Below are positions 23,419 through 34,590 of a stretch of DNA of 64,000 nucleotides, in pieces. The stretch spans positions 2,046,001 through 2,110,000 of the forward strand of contig JACGCN010000002.1 in assembly GCA_014905825.1 (NCBI GenBank), given 5' to 3'. The notes beneath the pieces are model-generated. The model did no database searches. It had not been told where the DNA came from and saw only the letters and a program-made list of their open reading frames with translations. The position numbers were made by a program, and so were the translations under genes. The DNA is from Lyophyllum atratum. Its lineage: Eukaryota > Basidiomycota > Agaricomycetes > Agaricales > Lyophyllaceae. Every line of letters begins with the position of its first letter. The stretch's first letter is position 1.

Positions 23419-23751
23419 TTTGCAACCACACTTGTTCAGATAAAAGTTTTCGCGCCCATCCGGTCCGCATCCGAATTTTTGATCATCACGTTAAAGTCAC
23501 GTGCGGTTGAGAGGCGCGTCCAACTCGGACTCCTGTTCAGGGTTCTGGCCCAGTCATTCAAGCCCATTCACCCACAGTCATCCTTGTCTTCATTTCAACT
23601 TGTATATATATATGTGCTCCACGCTTCCAACTTAACCTTCGGATGCGCCGCTATATTCTTTCTCTACCACTTCCATCTCCATTCTTTTGGCCGCGCGCCC
23701 AAACCTCCAAGGCAGCAAGTTGCCTAAAGAAGTTTCAAACATATCGACGAC
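23419..23751. promoter_or_regulatory. Divergent promoter with CACGTG E-box and TATA-like run
   Basis: This gap lies between the folylpolyglutamate synthase start (minus) and the BRCT gene start (plus). CACGTG at 23498-23503 is the palindromic E-box bound by Cbf1-type bHLH factors, about 80 bases upstream of the synthase ATG. A TATA-like run (tatatatatat) is at 23602-23612, about 140 bases upstream of the BRCT gene. The leader near the plus-strand ATG is pyrimidine-rich. Use of the sites is inferred. Confidence 0.45.
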
Positions 23752-24654
23752 ATGGAGCAATACTTTCCAGTTATCTCTAGGACTTCAAATCTCCGCCAAG
23801 GACACGAAGAGAAGGGAAAGAAGCGTGCCGACGCGAAATACCATCCGTACCGGGTGAAGAATGAGACTGGCAGTGACAACAAACTGTACGCTTTATTCTG
23901 TTATCGCCCATCCAACAAAGCTGAAGAAAATTCCAAGTTTCCAATATAGAGAGAAGTTGCGGAAGAGCGACATCAAGCCCTCTTCTTCTACTATAACCAA
24001 GTTTCTGTTAGACAATTTATCAGACGAGTCAAATCCCATAACGCACTCTGATCTCAGAGAACGTTCAGGTAATTATTATGTCTCCACTCGGCTATAGACG
24101 GCGCAAGATATACTGTGGCTTATGAATCTGTATTTCACTGGTATAGACCATGTGGTTTCCTGTACGACTGGGCACCAGATATCCGAAGCGCGAAGAGACC
24201 AAAGATCGTGGTTGCAAGATCGGGAAAGCAAGCTCGTTGTTCAAAGGGATGATAAACCCAAGACTAACGAAGCTCAAGTATTGAATAACGTTCGAATCTA
24301 CATCAACGGGTATCTGGAAAACACAACGGACATAGAGATGAAGAAAATCGTAATCCGGGCCGGTGGACAGCTGGTGTGAGTAGGCTTCTTCTCTCACCAG
24401 CCGAAACCACCTGACTGATGGAAACCCAAAGTGCTAGTCCCTCCGGATGCACGCACATCCTGACCTCACAACAGCTAAGCGGATCGAAAACCCACAAGCT
24501 CCTCACGACCAAATCACGAAACAAAATTTACGTTGTTAAGCCCGAATGGGTAACCGACAGTATTGAAGCCGGTAAAAGACGACCTGAGAGAGAGTATGCT
24601 ATTGTCAAGAGCTCAAGCATGAAGTCGCTGTATGATATGTTGCAGCAGAAATAG
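23752..24654 (+). CDS. Small protein with a C-terminal REV1-type BRCT domain
   Basis: Four exons read in one frame: MEQYFPVISRTSN..., then FQYREKLRKSDIKPSSSTIT, then the exon ending NNVRIYINGYLENTTDIEMK, then KIVIRAGGQLV and ASPSGCTHILTSQQLSG. Next come KIYVVKPEWVTDSIEAGKR and the end SLYDMLQQK. The last 90 residues form a single BRCT domain of the REV1 kind (YINGY near its start, THI(L/I)TS, and W in PEWVTDSI). There is no polymerase domain, so this is not REV1 itself. The segment SSTITKFL fits the spacing of a PCNA-binding PIP box (Q-x-x-I-x-x-F-F) but lacks the Gln and the second aromatic residue. Introns lie near 23888-23938, 24069-24146 and 24376-24431. A role in DNA damage tolerance is likely but unproven. 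Confidence 0.75.
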
Positions 24655-24951
24655 CCAGGATACATCTTTGCTCAGCTGAGTGAAGACCAAATCGACGTCG
24701 CATATTCTAACTATTTATTTTTATCTCCTTTAATGGTGTACCGCCGCCACGCGCGATGTGGAATTCGATATGGCAACAGAGCGGCCTTTGCCAACGCGCT
24801 GCACGTTCGGCAAATTATTTGCATCAAAACCGCTGGAGAGATGAGGTCAGTACATGATCAGCTGTTCGCGGTATGTAAAGCAGTCGCCCGATTTAAAAAC
24901 GCGAGCCTCGCGAATTAGAGTGCTTCGCCGTCTTTCGCGCTCCACCCTGAA
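24655..24951. other. Intergenic stretch before the aldose epimerase gene
   Basis: These 297 bases separate two plus-strand genes. An AT-rich patch near 24708-24732 may mark the 3' end of the BRCT gene. No coding frame, repeat or RNA gene is supported. Confidence 0.4.
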
Positions 24952-26597
24952 ATGAAACAGGCGACATTGTTACTCGTTCACCTTCTGCTCTCTACTGCTA
25001 GCGCAATTTCGCTACCAGGAGCGGGTAATGTATGTCTTCAGGAAGGCATTCCATGTTCTGTAACGTTAACCACCGTCTAGCCTTTTGAGGTCGTACATTT
25101 GCAAGCTCCCGATGGGTCCGCGAGAGCGGATTTCATTGCTCTTGGTGCCACTCCTACAAACTTCTGGGTCAAGGACAAGGTCGGGGTGAAAGAACTAACC
25201 TGCTTCCGCCAAGTAATAATAACTTCCTGATAGGCAGGCAAATTTAGAGACGTCCTTCTCGGGTATGATGACCATGTAAGATATCTTATCCAATTTGCGC
25301 TCGTGGCGAAGACTGATGTTGAATTTTTAGACGCTCTACCAAAGTGACAAGGCGGGCCACCCGTATTTTGGTCCCATTGTTGGAAGGTAAAACTACCACT
25401 GTCCGTAGTCGTTCATGTTGAACAGGTCGTCTCACGTCGCCCACAGATATGCCAATAGGATCAGAGCCGGTACCTTTACTATACCGATTAGTAAAAACGC
25501 ATCAGGGCCTAATAAATTTCACGTACCGTTGAATGAAGGTAAGATCCAACGCCGTGGCTTCCCTTGCACAATCTGAAGAAAAAATCGAATAGGCAATAAT
25601 ACCTTGCACGGCGGTGTGGACGGCTACGATAGACGCACCTGGATTGTTGCAAAGAAGTCTATGAGCTGTGTCACATTTACTCTAATGGATCCAGACGGCG
25701 CACAAGGTTTTCCAGGAACAGTCGTCACAGCAGTACGGACCAACCTAAATTTCCAACGCTCCGTTTGCTGAAACACTCTTCGTAGGTGACATATACGTTG
25801 GAGCGTAAATCAACATGGAAGATCAGCATCAACTCCATTGCTACCAAGCAGACGCCCATCATGTTAAGTGGACACCATTACTGGAACCTTGAGGCATATC
25901 AAGAAACACAAGATCTGGTTGGTCACCACGCTCAGTTCGATGCTTCGAAATTTGTGGCAACAGACGGCACGCTCATACCCAACGGACAACTGACGGACGT
26001 CTCTGAGACACCTATGGACTTCCGTGAGGCGAAATCTATCGGTGGTAGTATCAACGCGACGGCCGCAGGAGCATTTTGTGGCACTGGTGCGTGATCTCGA
26101 TGAAACGCGTTACATTGAAAAATCTCAACTTTTGGTTTTGGGAAGGTTGCGTGGGCTTCGATAACTGCTGGGTATTCGACAAAAATGATTCAAAGAAGCC
26201 TGTGTTCTCCATGTGGAGCGTCAATTCGGGCATTAAGTACGCAACATTGCCTTTTTTTCGAAGATACGATGATGCTCACCGATACATTAGACTGGATCTC
26301 ATCACGAACCAACCAGCACTTCAGGTTAGCCATTTTCTTTTGCTAGTTGACAACTTCTCAGACCCCAATACTCTGCAGATTTATAGCTGTAATGGCATTT
26401 TCAACGCTACACGTCCAATCCCGAGGAAGAAGGACCAAGGAGGTCCCCAAACAGCATACGAAAATCATTCATGCGTTGTCATCGAAAGTGAGAGTATCAT
26501 TGACGCGATAAACAATCCCGAATTCGGCGTGGATCAGATTTACGGGCCTACCAGACCTTACAACTGGGAGGCAACCTATGTTTTCTCAAGGGTGTAG
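24952..26597 (+). CDS. Secreted aldose 1-epimerase (galactose mutarotase family)
   Basis: The start MKQATLLLVHLLLSTASA is a signal peptide. The family core follows over many small exons: VVHLQAPDGSARADFIALGA, LGYDDHTLYQ, HPYFGPIVGRYANRI, then NNTLHGGVDGYDRRTW with the first catalytic-type His. PIMLSGHHYWNLEAY carries the second His, and the C-terminus is GPTRPYNWEATYVFSRV. Family members interconvert alpha and beta anomers of aldoses. The presence of a signal peptide points to a secreted or cell-wall version acting on extracellular sugar rather than the Leloir pathway enzyme. Introns near 26092-26151, 26238-26290 and 26325-26378 are needed to keep the frame. Asn-x-Ser/Thr sites (for example SKNAS, INATA) are consistent with secretion. 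Confidence 0.88.
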
Positions 26598-27152
26598 TGA
26601 TTCGAGCAGAGATGTGATCAATTCAATGTATTGTGGAACCCAAACTATGTTGAACTACATCTACGATGGCTTGACGTATCTGGAAGATGGGTTGTGCGTC
26701 AGTTTGATTTCTTAGCTTTATGACGAGAAGAAAGATAAAAAAGTATCAGGACTCCCAAGCGTAAAAAGGGAGCCAGGGTATTTGTCGTCGTAGCACATAA
26801 ATGCACTTGGCCTGGTGCACAGCAAAGATTCATCATGAAACAGAAGACGGGAGAGGATAATTACCATTTGACGATAGATGGAGGATGTTGCTCGGAGGAT
26901 GATGGTGGAAACTTGAAAGAAAAAAGGCGATCTTTATATGCGGATGATGTTCCCACGGTGGAGGAAATACCCACAGTCATGACGTGAGGTCAGGGACTCG
27001 GGAGTGTTGGCAGTTTGAAATTCATGAGCGTGTCTCCGCCCTTCACGCAGCAACTAATCTGGTCTCTGGCGTCTGTGTATACTTCACGATAATTCACTTC
27101 GACATCTGCTATCGCTCCAATATCTAACGCTCGTTTCCAAGTTCTCGTTACA
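26598..27152. other. Intergenic stretch, no gene seen
   Basis: These 555 bases lie between the aldose epimerase stop and the EFR3 start. They probably hold a 3' untranslated part and the EFR3 promoter. The sequence is AT-rich around 26725-26760 and 26915-26945. No supported open frame or repeat was found. Confidence 0.4.
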
Positions 27153-30100
27153 ATGCACCACCTCTTCACTCCCAATCACGTGCAACTGCTCAATTCATGT
27201 TATCCCCCCACTTCATCCCTACTAACGGCAGGGCCTGACTATTCACCAAACACACAAGAGCTCAGCCGGTTAACATACTACGCGTGAGTGTTCCTCGAAT
27301 CTTGTCCTAATCTCTGAATTCAATGCGTATTAAAGATCCAATCATCCTGGTAAACTCACCAAGCTTGGCACGGAATTGGAGAAGAGGTCAAGGACTGAGT
27401 CTCGGAAAGCTAAGGCTGGAAATATTCGTGCAAGGGCGTGAGTCTACGACCGACTTGATTCTTGCTAACAGAACCTTACAAACACGCTCGGGAAGTTCTC
27501 TGCTCATAACATTGGCCATATTCCGTGCACTTGCGACTGAATGTCGGCGGGACATTGCTCTTCTGTCTCCGTCACTGGTAGCCTGCATAGATGTGACTCT
27601 GGTAGCGGTTCCAAGCGACCTGGAGGTTGTTGCTAGGGCAGCCAGCGTTGTAAGTCCTAACCTCATCATGACTAGGGAAGCTCATGAACATCTATTTCTA
27701 GTTTACCGCCTGGACTACATACACGGACGGGCATCTTATTGGAACAGACAACACTTTGACTACCAACTACATATCGGCCCTCCGCCAATTCTCTGAATTG
27801 AGTTGTTCATCTGCGGCCGATAAAGAGATTCGAAACCGGTCAGAGATATGTTGCGTACTTTCTGGAAAACAATCCTAATGTTGCTCCAGAACCCGTTTGA
27901 TAGGATTTGCTGCTCTTACTGGAGCATTGAATTCTGAAGCCCTTTACAATGACTCCACTCAGTTCAAGGCGCAAGTTTCGACGATAATGCGCCCGATCTT
28001 AATCACCTTGTTCGAAACAGAAATCGATACCCTGAACGAACAGTAGGGATATCATCACATGGAAGTGAAACTCGTACTAATCCAGGCTTTGGTAGGGCGG
28101 CTGCTGTAAAAGAAACACCTTCCTCTCCTTACTTGGCGGAGTTCAGGATAAGACCTACAATGGAACGACGTGCGGCCTCAATTCACGTTCATGTTGACGG
28201 AGACCAAGGCCCTTCGATGGCCGACGTCTCCAACGCTTCTTTGCGCGCTCTCTTCTCATTGATTGGTCATGCGAATAGTGCACAAATTGGATTCATCATG
28301 CATTCGTCCTTTGACAGCCTCGACGAAATCAAAGCATGGAGTAATTCAGCATCGCTGCTCTTGGCTCGCCCAAAAAATGGCGGAATGGTCGCAGTATCAA
28401 TATCGTTACGCCGTTGCAACGTGGCTGGTCGAGCGACTCTGCCAGAGTGAAGAGACCTCACCACCTGCCACATATCATGTTACCCTTGCGGAGATGGCAA
28501 CCACCATTTTCAACTCGCCCACTCCTCTGGTCAACCTGTCGACGTCTGACATCGCTTCCAGCCTTATCACCTTGCTCCTACGTCGGACTGAATCAGACCC
28601 CGATGACATACTTCTATCAGCGTTGATAGCATGCATATCATCTCTTGGCCGGCATGTCTACTATTCGGACCAAATTCAAGACCTCGCCGTAAGCTCCTAT
28701 ATTGTGTGCATGATGGTTTGCTGACGCGACGTAGGGCGAATTAATAAATCGCATCATCGTCGTAGAGGTACAAGGCGTACTTGGTCGAGGAAGGGCCAGC
28801 TCTACCAAAAGCAGGGCGCATGCAGTGCGCTGTTTGCTAGCTGCGCTCCTGGGTCTGATCAAAGCGGCCAATAGAAGTGAAATCGTGGACGAATCAGATT
28901 TACCTAAACAGGGCCCAGGGTGCTACACCGACAGAAACTTTGAAAAAGGAACTAGCAATGAATGGACGCGTTGCTCGAAGAGCGCCCGTGCCCCCAGATA
29001 TCTGGCAAGATACTACAAGCCTGCTCTGCAACAACGATTATATGGTGCGGGCTGATTACTCTGATGCCGTAATATTCTATCTCTCAGAAGAAATACCCAA
29101 ACATGGCGACACTGCTGTCGATGGCAAGCACTCGCGAAACGTGGCTGAGGGACCCATATCGCAGGCTATGAAGATTAACAACCTCATCCACGCCGGAAAT
29201 CACGGCACCAAGTTCTTGCACGCTGTCCACGCCTACCTTTACATTCTTGCCACCTCGTCATCTCTGGATATGGCTTCAAGTTCCTCCACAACTCCATCTC
29301 AATCAACCCCGCACGGATCCCCTCACCTAAATGTTGTACCCCCAAGTCCGGAAGAAGAGGAGGATATCGAAGGGCAGGAGTCTGTTAACCAATTGCAAGC
29401 CAACAGACGTCGATCTTTCTCCACGCCGCAAAGTCCAAGGGCGAAGAAAATAACTGCCGTTCAACAGTTACTGGACCAGACGCCATCAGGGTTGTCAACG
29501 TCAGCATCAGCGTGTCTTGCGGACTACACGCTAATACTCGATGTACTCACCACCATACACGAGGAACTGCCAGTACGCGGTTTATTGACAGGTATACCGA
29601 TGCTACTTGCTTTGGATGCCGCTGTCTCGAATGTTCAGGACACGGACGACGCTATTACAATACAACGTACCGATGCGATCAAGGAGATTCTCGCCAAAGT
29701 GTGGCAAGTTCTTGGGGGTGTTTGGAATGCTCCGGAACTCGTGCTACTGGCAGAAACGGTGTGTAGAGAGCGCCTTAATCACGTCGTAATTTCATTAAGA
29801 CCTTCTTCTAGGCTCTAGTATCTGGGCCTGGCAGCCTATCAACAATTCCCCGCTTCAACCTGGCGGCCCATCTCCCTCCTCGGGATCCCATAGAATTTCC
29901 GAAGAACGGTCGACAACTACTCGTTGGAGCGGGGTCAACCCCGAGGCTGCCTTGGCGATCATTAATCAAGCCCCAGCGTCCAGGAAGCAACTGCAATGGA
30001 TAGGGAAGGGCTCCTGCGGAGGTTTTCGGTGAAATGGACTGCTGAGCTGGCCCTCAGAGATTGTAAGTTTCCGATCTTCTGTGCTTCTTTCTCATGCCTC

Positions 30101-30578
30101 ATAGATGCCTACGCTTTGCAGCTGTGGAGCGGTCATCAGCTTCTTATGAAAATACAGTTCGCGGAGACGGCCTCGCTCCCCTCCTCAAAATTTCCCCTGC
30201 ACTGATGCACCTCGAGAACATCTCTCAGCAAAGCTTGGCGCGCTCAACAAGGGGTGTAGGCGTTGCAGATCTCCGAGGCGCCCTTGAGGCCGAAATAGCA
30301 TGTCGAACCCAGCCCTCGCGCGGCCTGCTTCGATCTCGACTCTCGAACACGCACCCTCAACTACGGAGGGAGGACACCTTAGACTTACACAGACTCGGTC
30401 ACGGTCAAGGAATAAGAAGCGCTCTACACCAACTGGTTCAGGCGAAGTTCGTGATGTGCTGAACAGGTTGGGTATCGGCAAGCAGAATGGGAGTCTTACT
30501 GAAAGCCTCCTTCCCCGCGTTACAGAAATCGGATCAACGGTAAGGTCACCTCAACAACGATCTTCTAGCAGTAGTTGA
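27153..30578 (+). CDS. EFR3: EFR3-like plasma-membrane anchor of the PI4-kinase complex
   Basis: The start MHHLFTPNHVQLLNSCYPP matches the basic/Cys N-terminus of Efr3, and ELSRLTYYA follows. After intron 1 come helical repeats: SLLITLAIFRALATECRRDI, LVACIDVTLVAVPSDLEVVA and ARAASVFTAWTTYTDG. NRTRLIGFAALTGALNSEAL is also conserved. The middle has many helical HEAT/ARM-like exons, and a Ser/Pro-rich region lies near 29270-29460. The C-terminus is basic and Ser-rich, ending RSPQQRSSSSS with the stop at 30576-30578. In yeast Efr3 binds the plasma membrane and recruits Ypp1 and the Stt4 PI4-kinase that makes PI4P. Introns are numerous and not all placed. The gene is convergent with VPS52, with only 80 bases between stops. 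Confidence 0.82.
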
Positions 30579-30658
30579 CTGGCTGAATCCCACAGTGCTC
30601 CGCCCTACAAGTCATAGCTTGTGCATCTTTCATTCAGGACATACCTTTTCCTTGGACG

Positions 30659-33078
30659 TTATCGTTTCGGACTTTCTCTACTATGGATATCTTCGCACAC
30701 TACATACTGCGTCTGTTTGTAAAAGCACTCAACACAACTCCAAAACTGCCATGAAAGTGCTATCGCTGTGGCCGGCGACCCGCCGAAAGTATTTTTCTTC
30801 GTGCTTCCTCTTCCAAGTTGGCCCAATATGCGATCTCCTGTTGTGATTTTGGATGAGCTGAGAGATGTGCTTCTTTCTAGATATACGGGAAACGATGAGC
30901 TCGGTTCAAATAACCAAAGGGACGAACCTACACTTAAGCCACGAAGCAGCGCTTCGTAAGTCGCAGAAAGGGCGGTCGCTTTCGCCACAACATCACTGAT
31001 AGCATTTGAATGCCGCAAGACCAACTTTGACAACTCTTGGCGTAGACGGAGCAGGCTACGGTGGTCCACTCAATAAGAATACCCAATGAAAATGACTAAT
31101 ACGTACTTCGAAAAAATCATAGTCTCTTCCTCTTGCTCCGTCAAGTGTATGAATGAGTTGAAAAGCACAGAATATCGCTTGCATATCTAGACTCGCGTCA
31201 GATGAAACCTGAGGGTCAGACCAGTCCTGCAACTTACATTGGAAATGCCTGCATCTGTGGTCGCCACTGCACGACTGAAATACCCTGCACTCGCGCCTTC
31301 CGCAAGCTTCTTGAGAGCTTCAGCGTTGTCTGCCATCACCTTCTGGAATACGGGCCACATCTGCAGCCGTAGGCCAAATACGAAAAATTCTACGGGCGGA
31401 CAGTTGCGTTTCTGCACCTCCAAGACGACATCCTCCGTCAATCGGATCATGGTGAGGAGAGGAACGGCAGGTGGTACAGGGTCAAGCATTGATTTAACAA
31501 ACGCCTAGGTAGGTGTAAATGCGAAGCTGTAGTGCGGAAAAAAGAAATGTACAAACCTCACTATATGTAAGAACAGGGTCCATGATTTGCTTCCATATTG
31601 CATCGGAGCTGGCCTGCTCTTCCTTCCTTACTGTCTCAACAGCAGCGATGGCACTCATTAAACTTGCAGATCTGACACGTGGTCCACCATAATCTGACCC
31701 AGCGGCAGATCTGTGCTCAGCAAAACTAGTTCTGTCTGGCGATAGTAGCGCAGCTGGGGATAGAAGTGAACTAGTGGAGTCCTCAGTCGGTAACGAGTTC
31801 TCGACAGAGAAAAATGTCTTCACGAAAGTATACTCGGCGGTGGCGTTGTCCATGAAAACCAGTAGCAGTGACCGAAGCAAGGCCTCTACGGGTTCTTTCT
31901 TTCTTTCTGATTTAGAAGAGGTAACGGCAAAGAGAATAAATGCTCACATGTGCTTTATCATCTGCCATATAAGCCAATGTGACACCGGGGCCTTCTATCT
32001 TTGCGTATCCGAGGCGTTCTAGGTCTATTTGAAGATCATTCTCTCGTTCGCTCGTCACAATAGGTTCATGTTTCTCAACAGACCGAGCCTATGAGGTACT
32101 ATAAGTCTCTTAAGTCGGAGATCACAACAAGGAGATACCTTGATCCAACCAAGACTTCGGGCATATCTCCTGAAACCAGTTTCGTAGTACACCCGTGCCG
32201 CCCCAATATATGACCTCTGTACTTCGTGCGCAACGTTGGGAGCCTGGCGTTGTAGAAATGCGAATAGCCCGTTGTACTTCAAAAGTACCGATGTCTGGAT
32301 GACTTGCATGTTGGTAGTAACATTGCCCTCGTATAGGTTGGAAAAGTGCAAGGAAGAATCCCCGCAGTTTTGTTGCCGCCTATGACCAGATTACAAACTT
32401 TGCAAGTAGGACGAAGGGACAGACAAACCACGATCCGCAATCCTTCCCCAACTTCCCCCAAATCTCTAGCGGCTTTCACGCGAGAGCGAGCTTTAATCGT
32501 TACAAGCCGCCTTTCGAAGTCCTCTATTGCTTCGATCCAAGGTTCTCCTACATGAGAGTCCTAGTATGAGAGTCGCAAGGGCCGGGGGTATAGTGAGGTC
32601 AGAGATGAGGCTTGACAGAGGTTTCTCGATTCTCTGAGTATTAGCATTCAGTCATACGATGTCAATACTGGAGTCGACTGCACATACACGTCGGCTTTTG
32701 AGCCTATTCTCAATATCCTTGCTCCTGTCCTGCAATTCTGATATCTGGCCAGAAACTGCGGAAAGATCTTTCTGAAATGTCGAAAGGAACGATTCCAGGG
32801 AGTCGAGTAGGTCAACACTCGTCTGAGGGCCATTGTCAATCCTGACAGCTGAAATTACTAGACGCGGGCAGTACCTGCACTTGGTCGTGAAGTTCAATAA
32901 ATTCCTTCGCCCGTCTGTGGTCTGAGTATTCGAATAAGTAGGCGTATTTGGAAGCTCATGAGGACCTACGTATGTGATCTGGTTCCGCTGGATTCAACAT
33001 CGTCTGTTCTGTGCACTGGAGGTCACTGACTTGTAAGGCTATGGAATCTGGAAGCTTACCACCGGTTGGCACGAACAT
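30659..33078 (-). CDS. VPS52: GARP/EARP complex subunit VPS52
   Basis: The N-terminal coiled-coil region reads RAKEFIELHDQVQ, then SVDLLDSLESFLSTFQKDLS and AVSGQISELQDRSKDIENRL, then KSRR. The next exons give KPLSSLISDLTIPP and ARSRVKAARDLGEVGEGLRI. Further conserved pieces are VQRSYIGAARVYYETGFRRY, ARSLGWIK, VFMDNATAEYTFVKTFF and EFFVFGLRLQMWPVFQKVM. VPS52 is the core subunit of the GARP tether that receives endosome-derived vesicles at the trans-Golgi. The intron near 32824-32875 joins the N-terminal exons in frame. The start at 33078 (MFVPTGGKLPDS) has an in-frame stop upstream, so it is the first possible ATG of that exon. The C-terminal end at 30659 follows the open frame and is less certain, because the last 50 residues look unconserved. 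Confidence 0.83.
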
Positions 33079-33295
33079 ATTAGCGGTAGGCGATGTGGAT
33101 TGAATACAAGCTATATGCGCGCTTCACCCAAAATGGTGCGGGAAAGGTCCAGCACGTTAAGGACTTCCGAAAGGAGATGTCCGTGAGAAATGCAATTCCG
33201 TCACTACATATCAGTGGACCCACCATGGTCACGTACTAGGTTTTTCTTTCAATGCCCGTTCTCCGGCCCTTGTCAGATCCTCGTGAGTATCAGTC

Positions 33296-33850
33296 ATGTC
33301 AGGAACGGAATCAGCGCCATTGGTGTTGAAGTCGCCCCTTCGCGGTCGTCGTATCCAAGTCGTTGGGCATGCCGGAGCTGGCAAGTCGACGTTCGCTGTG
33401 AAAGTGGCCAAAATATTGCAGGTGCCAGTTGTCCATCTGGATCCCATATTCTGGAGCAAAGACTGGGTTGCTACTCCCCCTGAGCAGGCTCGAAAAATCG
33501 TCCGCGAATATGCTGATAAAGACGCTTGGGTGATTGACGGGAATCAATGGGTACCGTTGAAGGACATCACGTACCCACGAGCGACCGATATCATCTGGAT
33601 TGATCCCCCATTCCACATCTGGTTATATCGCCTGCTTTCCAGGGCTCTATACAAGGCTTTCACAGTGTCTGGCTCATTTTACAAGGATTTTTTGGATCCG
33701 AAGAAAAGCATCGTCGTTCAGGGCTTCCGCCTTAGGAAAAAGAAAGCCGGGAATTGGACTAAACTGATGAAAAAGGACGACAGGTGGCAGCGTGTCAGCA
33801 GCGCAGAGAATTTCCTTAACGCTATTCAGAAATTCCAGGACCGGGAATAA
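33296..33850 (+). CDS. Small P-loop NTPase, FlaR/adenylate-kinase-like
   Basis: An intronless frame of 184 residues begins MSGTESAPLVLKSPLRGRRI. It carries a Walker A loop GHAGAGKST at about residues 25-33, then VPVVHLDPIFWSKDWVATPP, a Walker B-like region ATDIIWIDPPFHIWLYRLLS, and DAWVIDGNQW. The sequence follows the bacterial 'topology modulation protein (FlaR)' or AAA/adenylate-kinase-like group, which act as small nucleotide or unknown-substrate kinases. The middle segment between the P-loop and Walker B is short, so a true adenylate kinase lid is lacking. The substrate is unknown. It diverges from VPS52 with 217 bases between starts. Lack of introns and the bacterial-type family raise the question of transfer, though related genes occur in other fungi. 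Confidence 0.75.
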   Translation: MSGTESAPLVLKSPLRGRRIQVVGHAGAGKSTFAVKVAKILQVPVVHLDPIFWSKDWVATPPEQARKIVREYADKDAWVIDGNQWVPLKDITYPRATDIIWIDPPFHIWLYRLLSRALYKAFTVSGSFYKDFLDPKKSIVVQGFRLRKKKAGNWTKLMKKDDRWQRVSSAENFLNAIQKFQDRE

Positions 33851-34137
33851 ACGTCAGGACGCGGAGGGTGGAACAACATACAATCATCTCCGCCTAACCA
33901 CCATCATCAAAAATGAAAAGCTCGAATTCCTGCTCACATCTGCCCCACTCTTCCCTATATACCCACTGGATCGAGTCTCGCAGCAGACAGGTGACCATCA
34001 TATGGCTACATGTCAAAATGAATGAGGTGAGGTCTCTCCTGCAATGATCTGCAAGCCCCAACAACATCACAAGCAACTCCATCTGCGACCCCGCTACCCA
34101 TGACACCTCAATGTCTACCCCTGCCTATATGCATAGG

Positions 34138-34375
34138 ATGACCACCCGCACCCATGTGGCCATACACCACCTCTGAGTAGCGGCGTCTCCATTATCTTTC
34201 TTGACCGTCAGGGTCCCTCTATTATTTTTCTTGACCGTCGGGTCCCAAACCATTATACATTGTGACCACCCGCACCCATGCGGCCATACACCACCTCTGA
34301 GTAGCGGCGTCTCACTATCTTCCTTGACCATCGGGTTTCAAACCATTATACACACCCATGTGGCCATACACCACC
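34138..34375. repeat. Degenerate direct repeat, period about 124 bases
   Basis: The block starting tgaccacccgcacccatg at 34139 recurs at 34263 with few differences, including the shared run acaccacctctgagtagcgg. A third, shortened copy of the cacccatgtggccatacacc part begins near 34353. Within the first copy there is a smaller tandem duplication: two versions of tttcttgaccgtc with the following gggtccc run lie about 29 bases apart, near 34195 and 34224. The copies differ by substitutions and length changes, so the array is old. Confidence 0.8.
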
Positions 34376-34401
34376 CCTCAACACCTCATTCACGACCTCT
34401 C

Positions 34402-34590
34402 CGGTCGTCCACGACTATTTTCAAATGTCTTACCCTAACCAGATCACAACCTACCATAAATTCAGTCCTCAATGACGAGTCCCTCAGACCCCCGCTTCGG
34501 TTGTCCACAACTATTTTCAGATGTCTTACCCTAATCAGATCACATCCTACCAATGCCGTGAATCCAATCCTCCATGCATGACGAATCTAT
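34402..34590. repeat. Second degenerate direct repeat pair, offset 96 bases
   Basis: A unit beginning cggtcgtccacgactatttt at 34402 is repeated from 34498 as cggttgtccacaactatttt. Both continue with agatgtcttaccctaa-like sequence, a cagatcaca run and a tail ending near gacgag/gacgaat. The copies show scattered substitutions and a small insertion in the second tail. They follow directly after the 124-base repeat block, giving about 450 bases of repetitive DNA. Confidence 0.75.

Noticed and set aside
34402..34590. Telomere-like DNA, because the repeats contain ttaccctaa
   Set aside because: The string occurs once per 96-base unit and is not tandem, so it is not a telomeric array.
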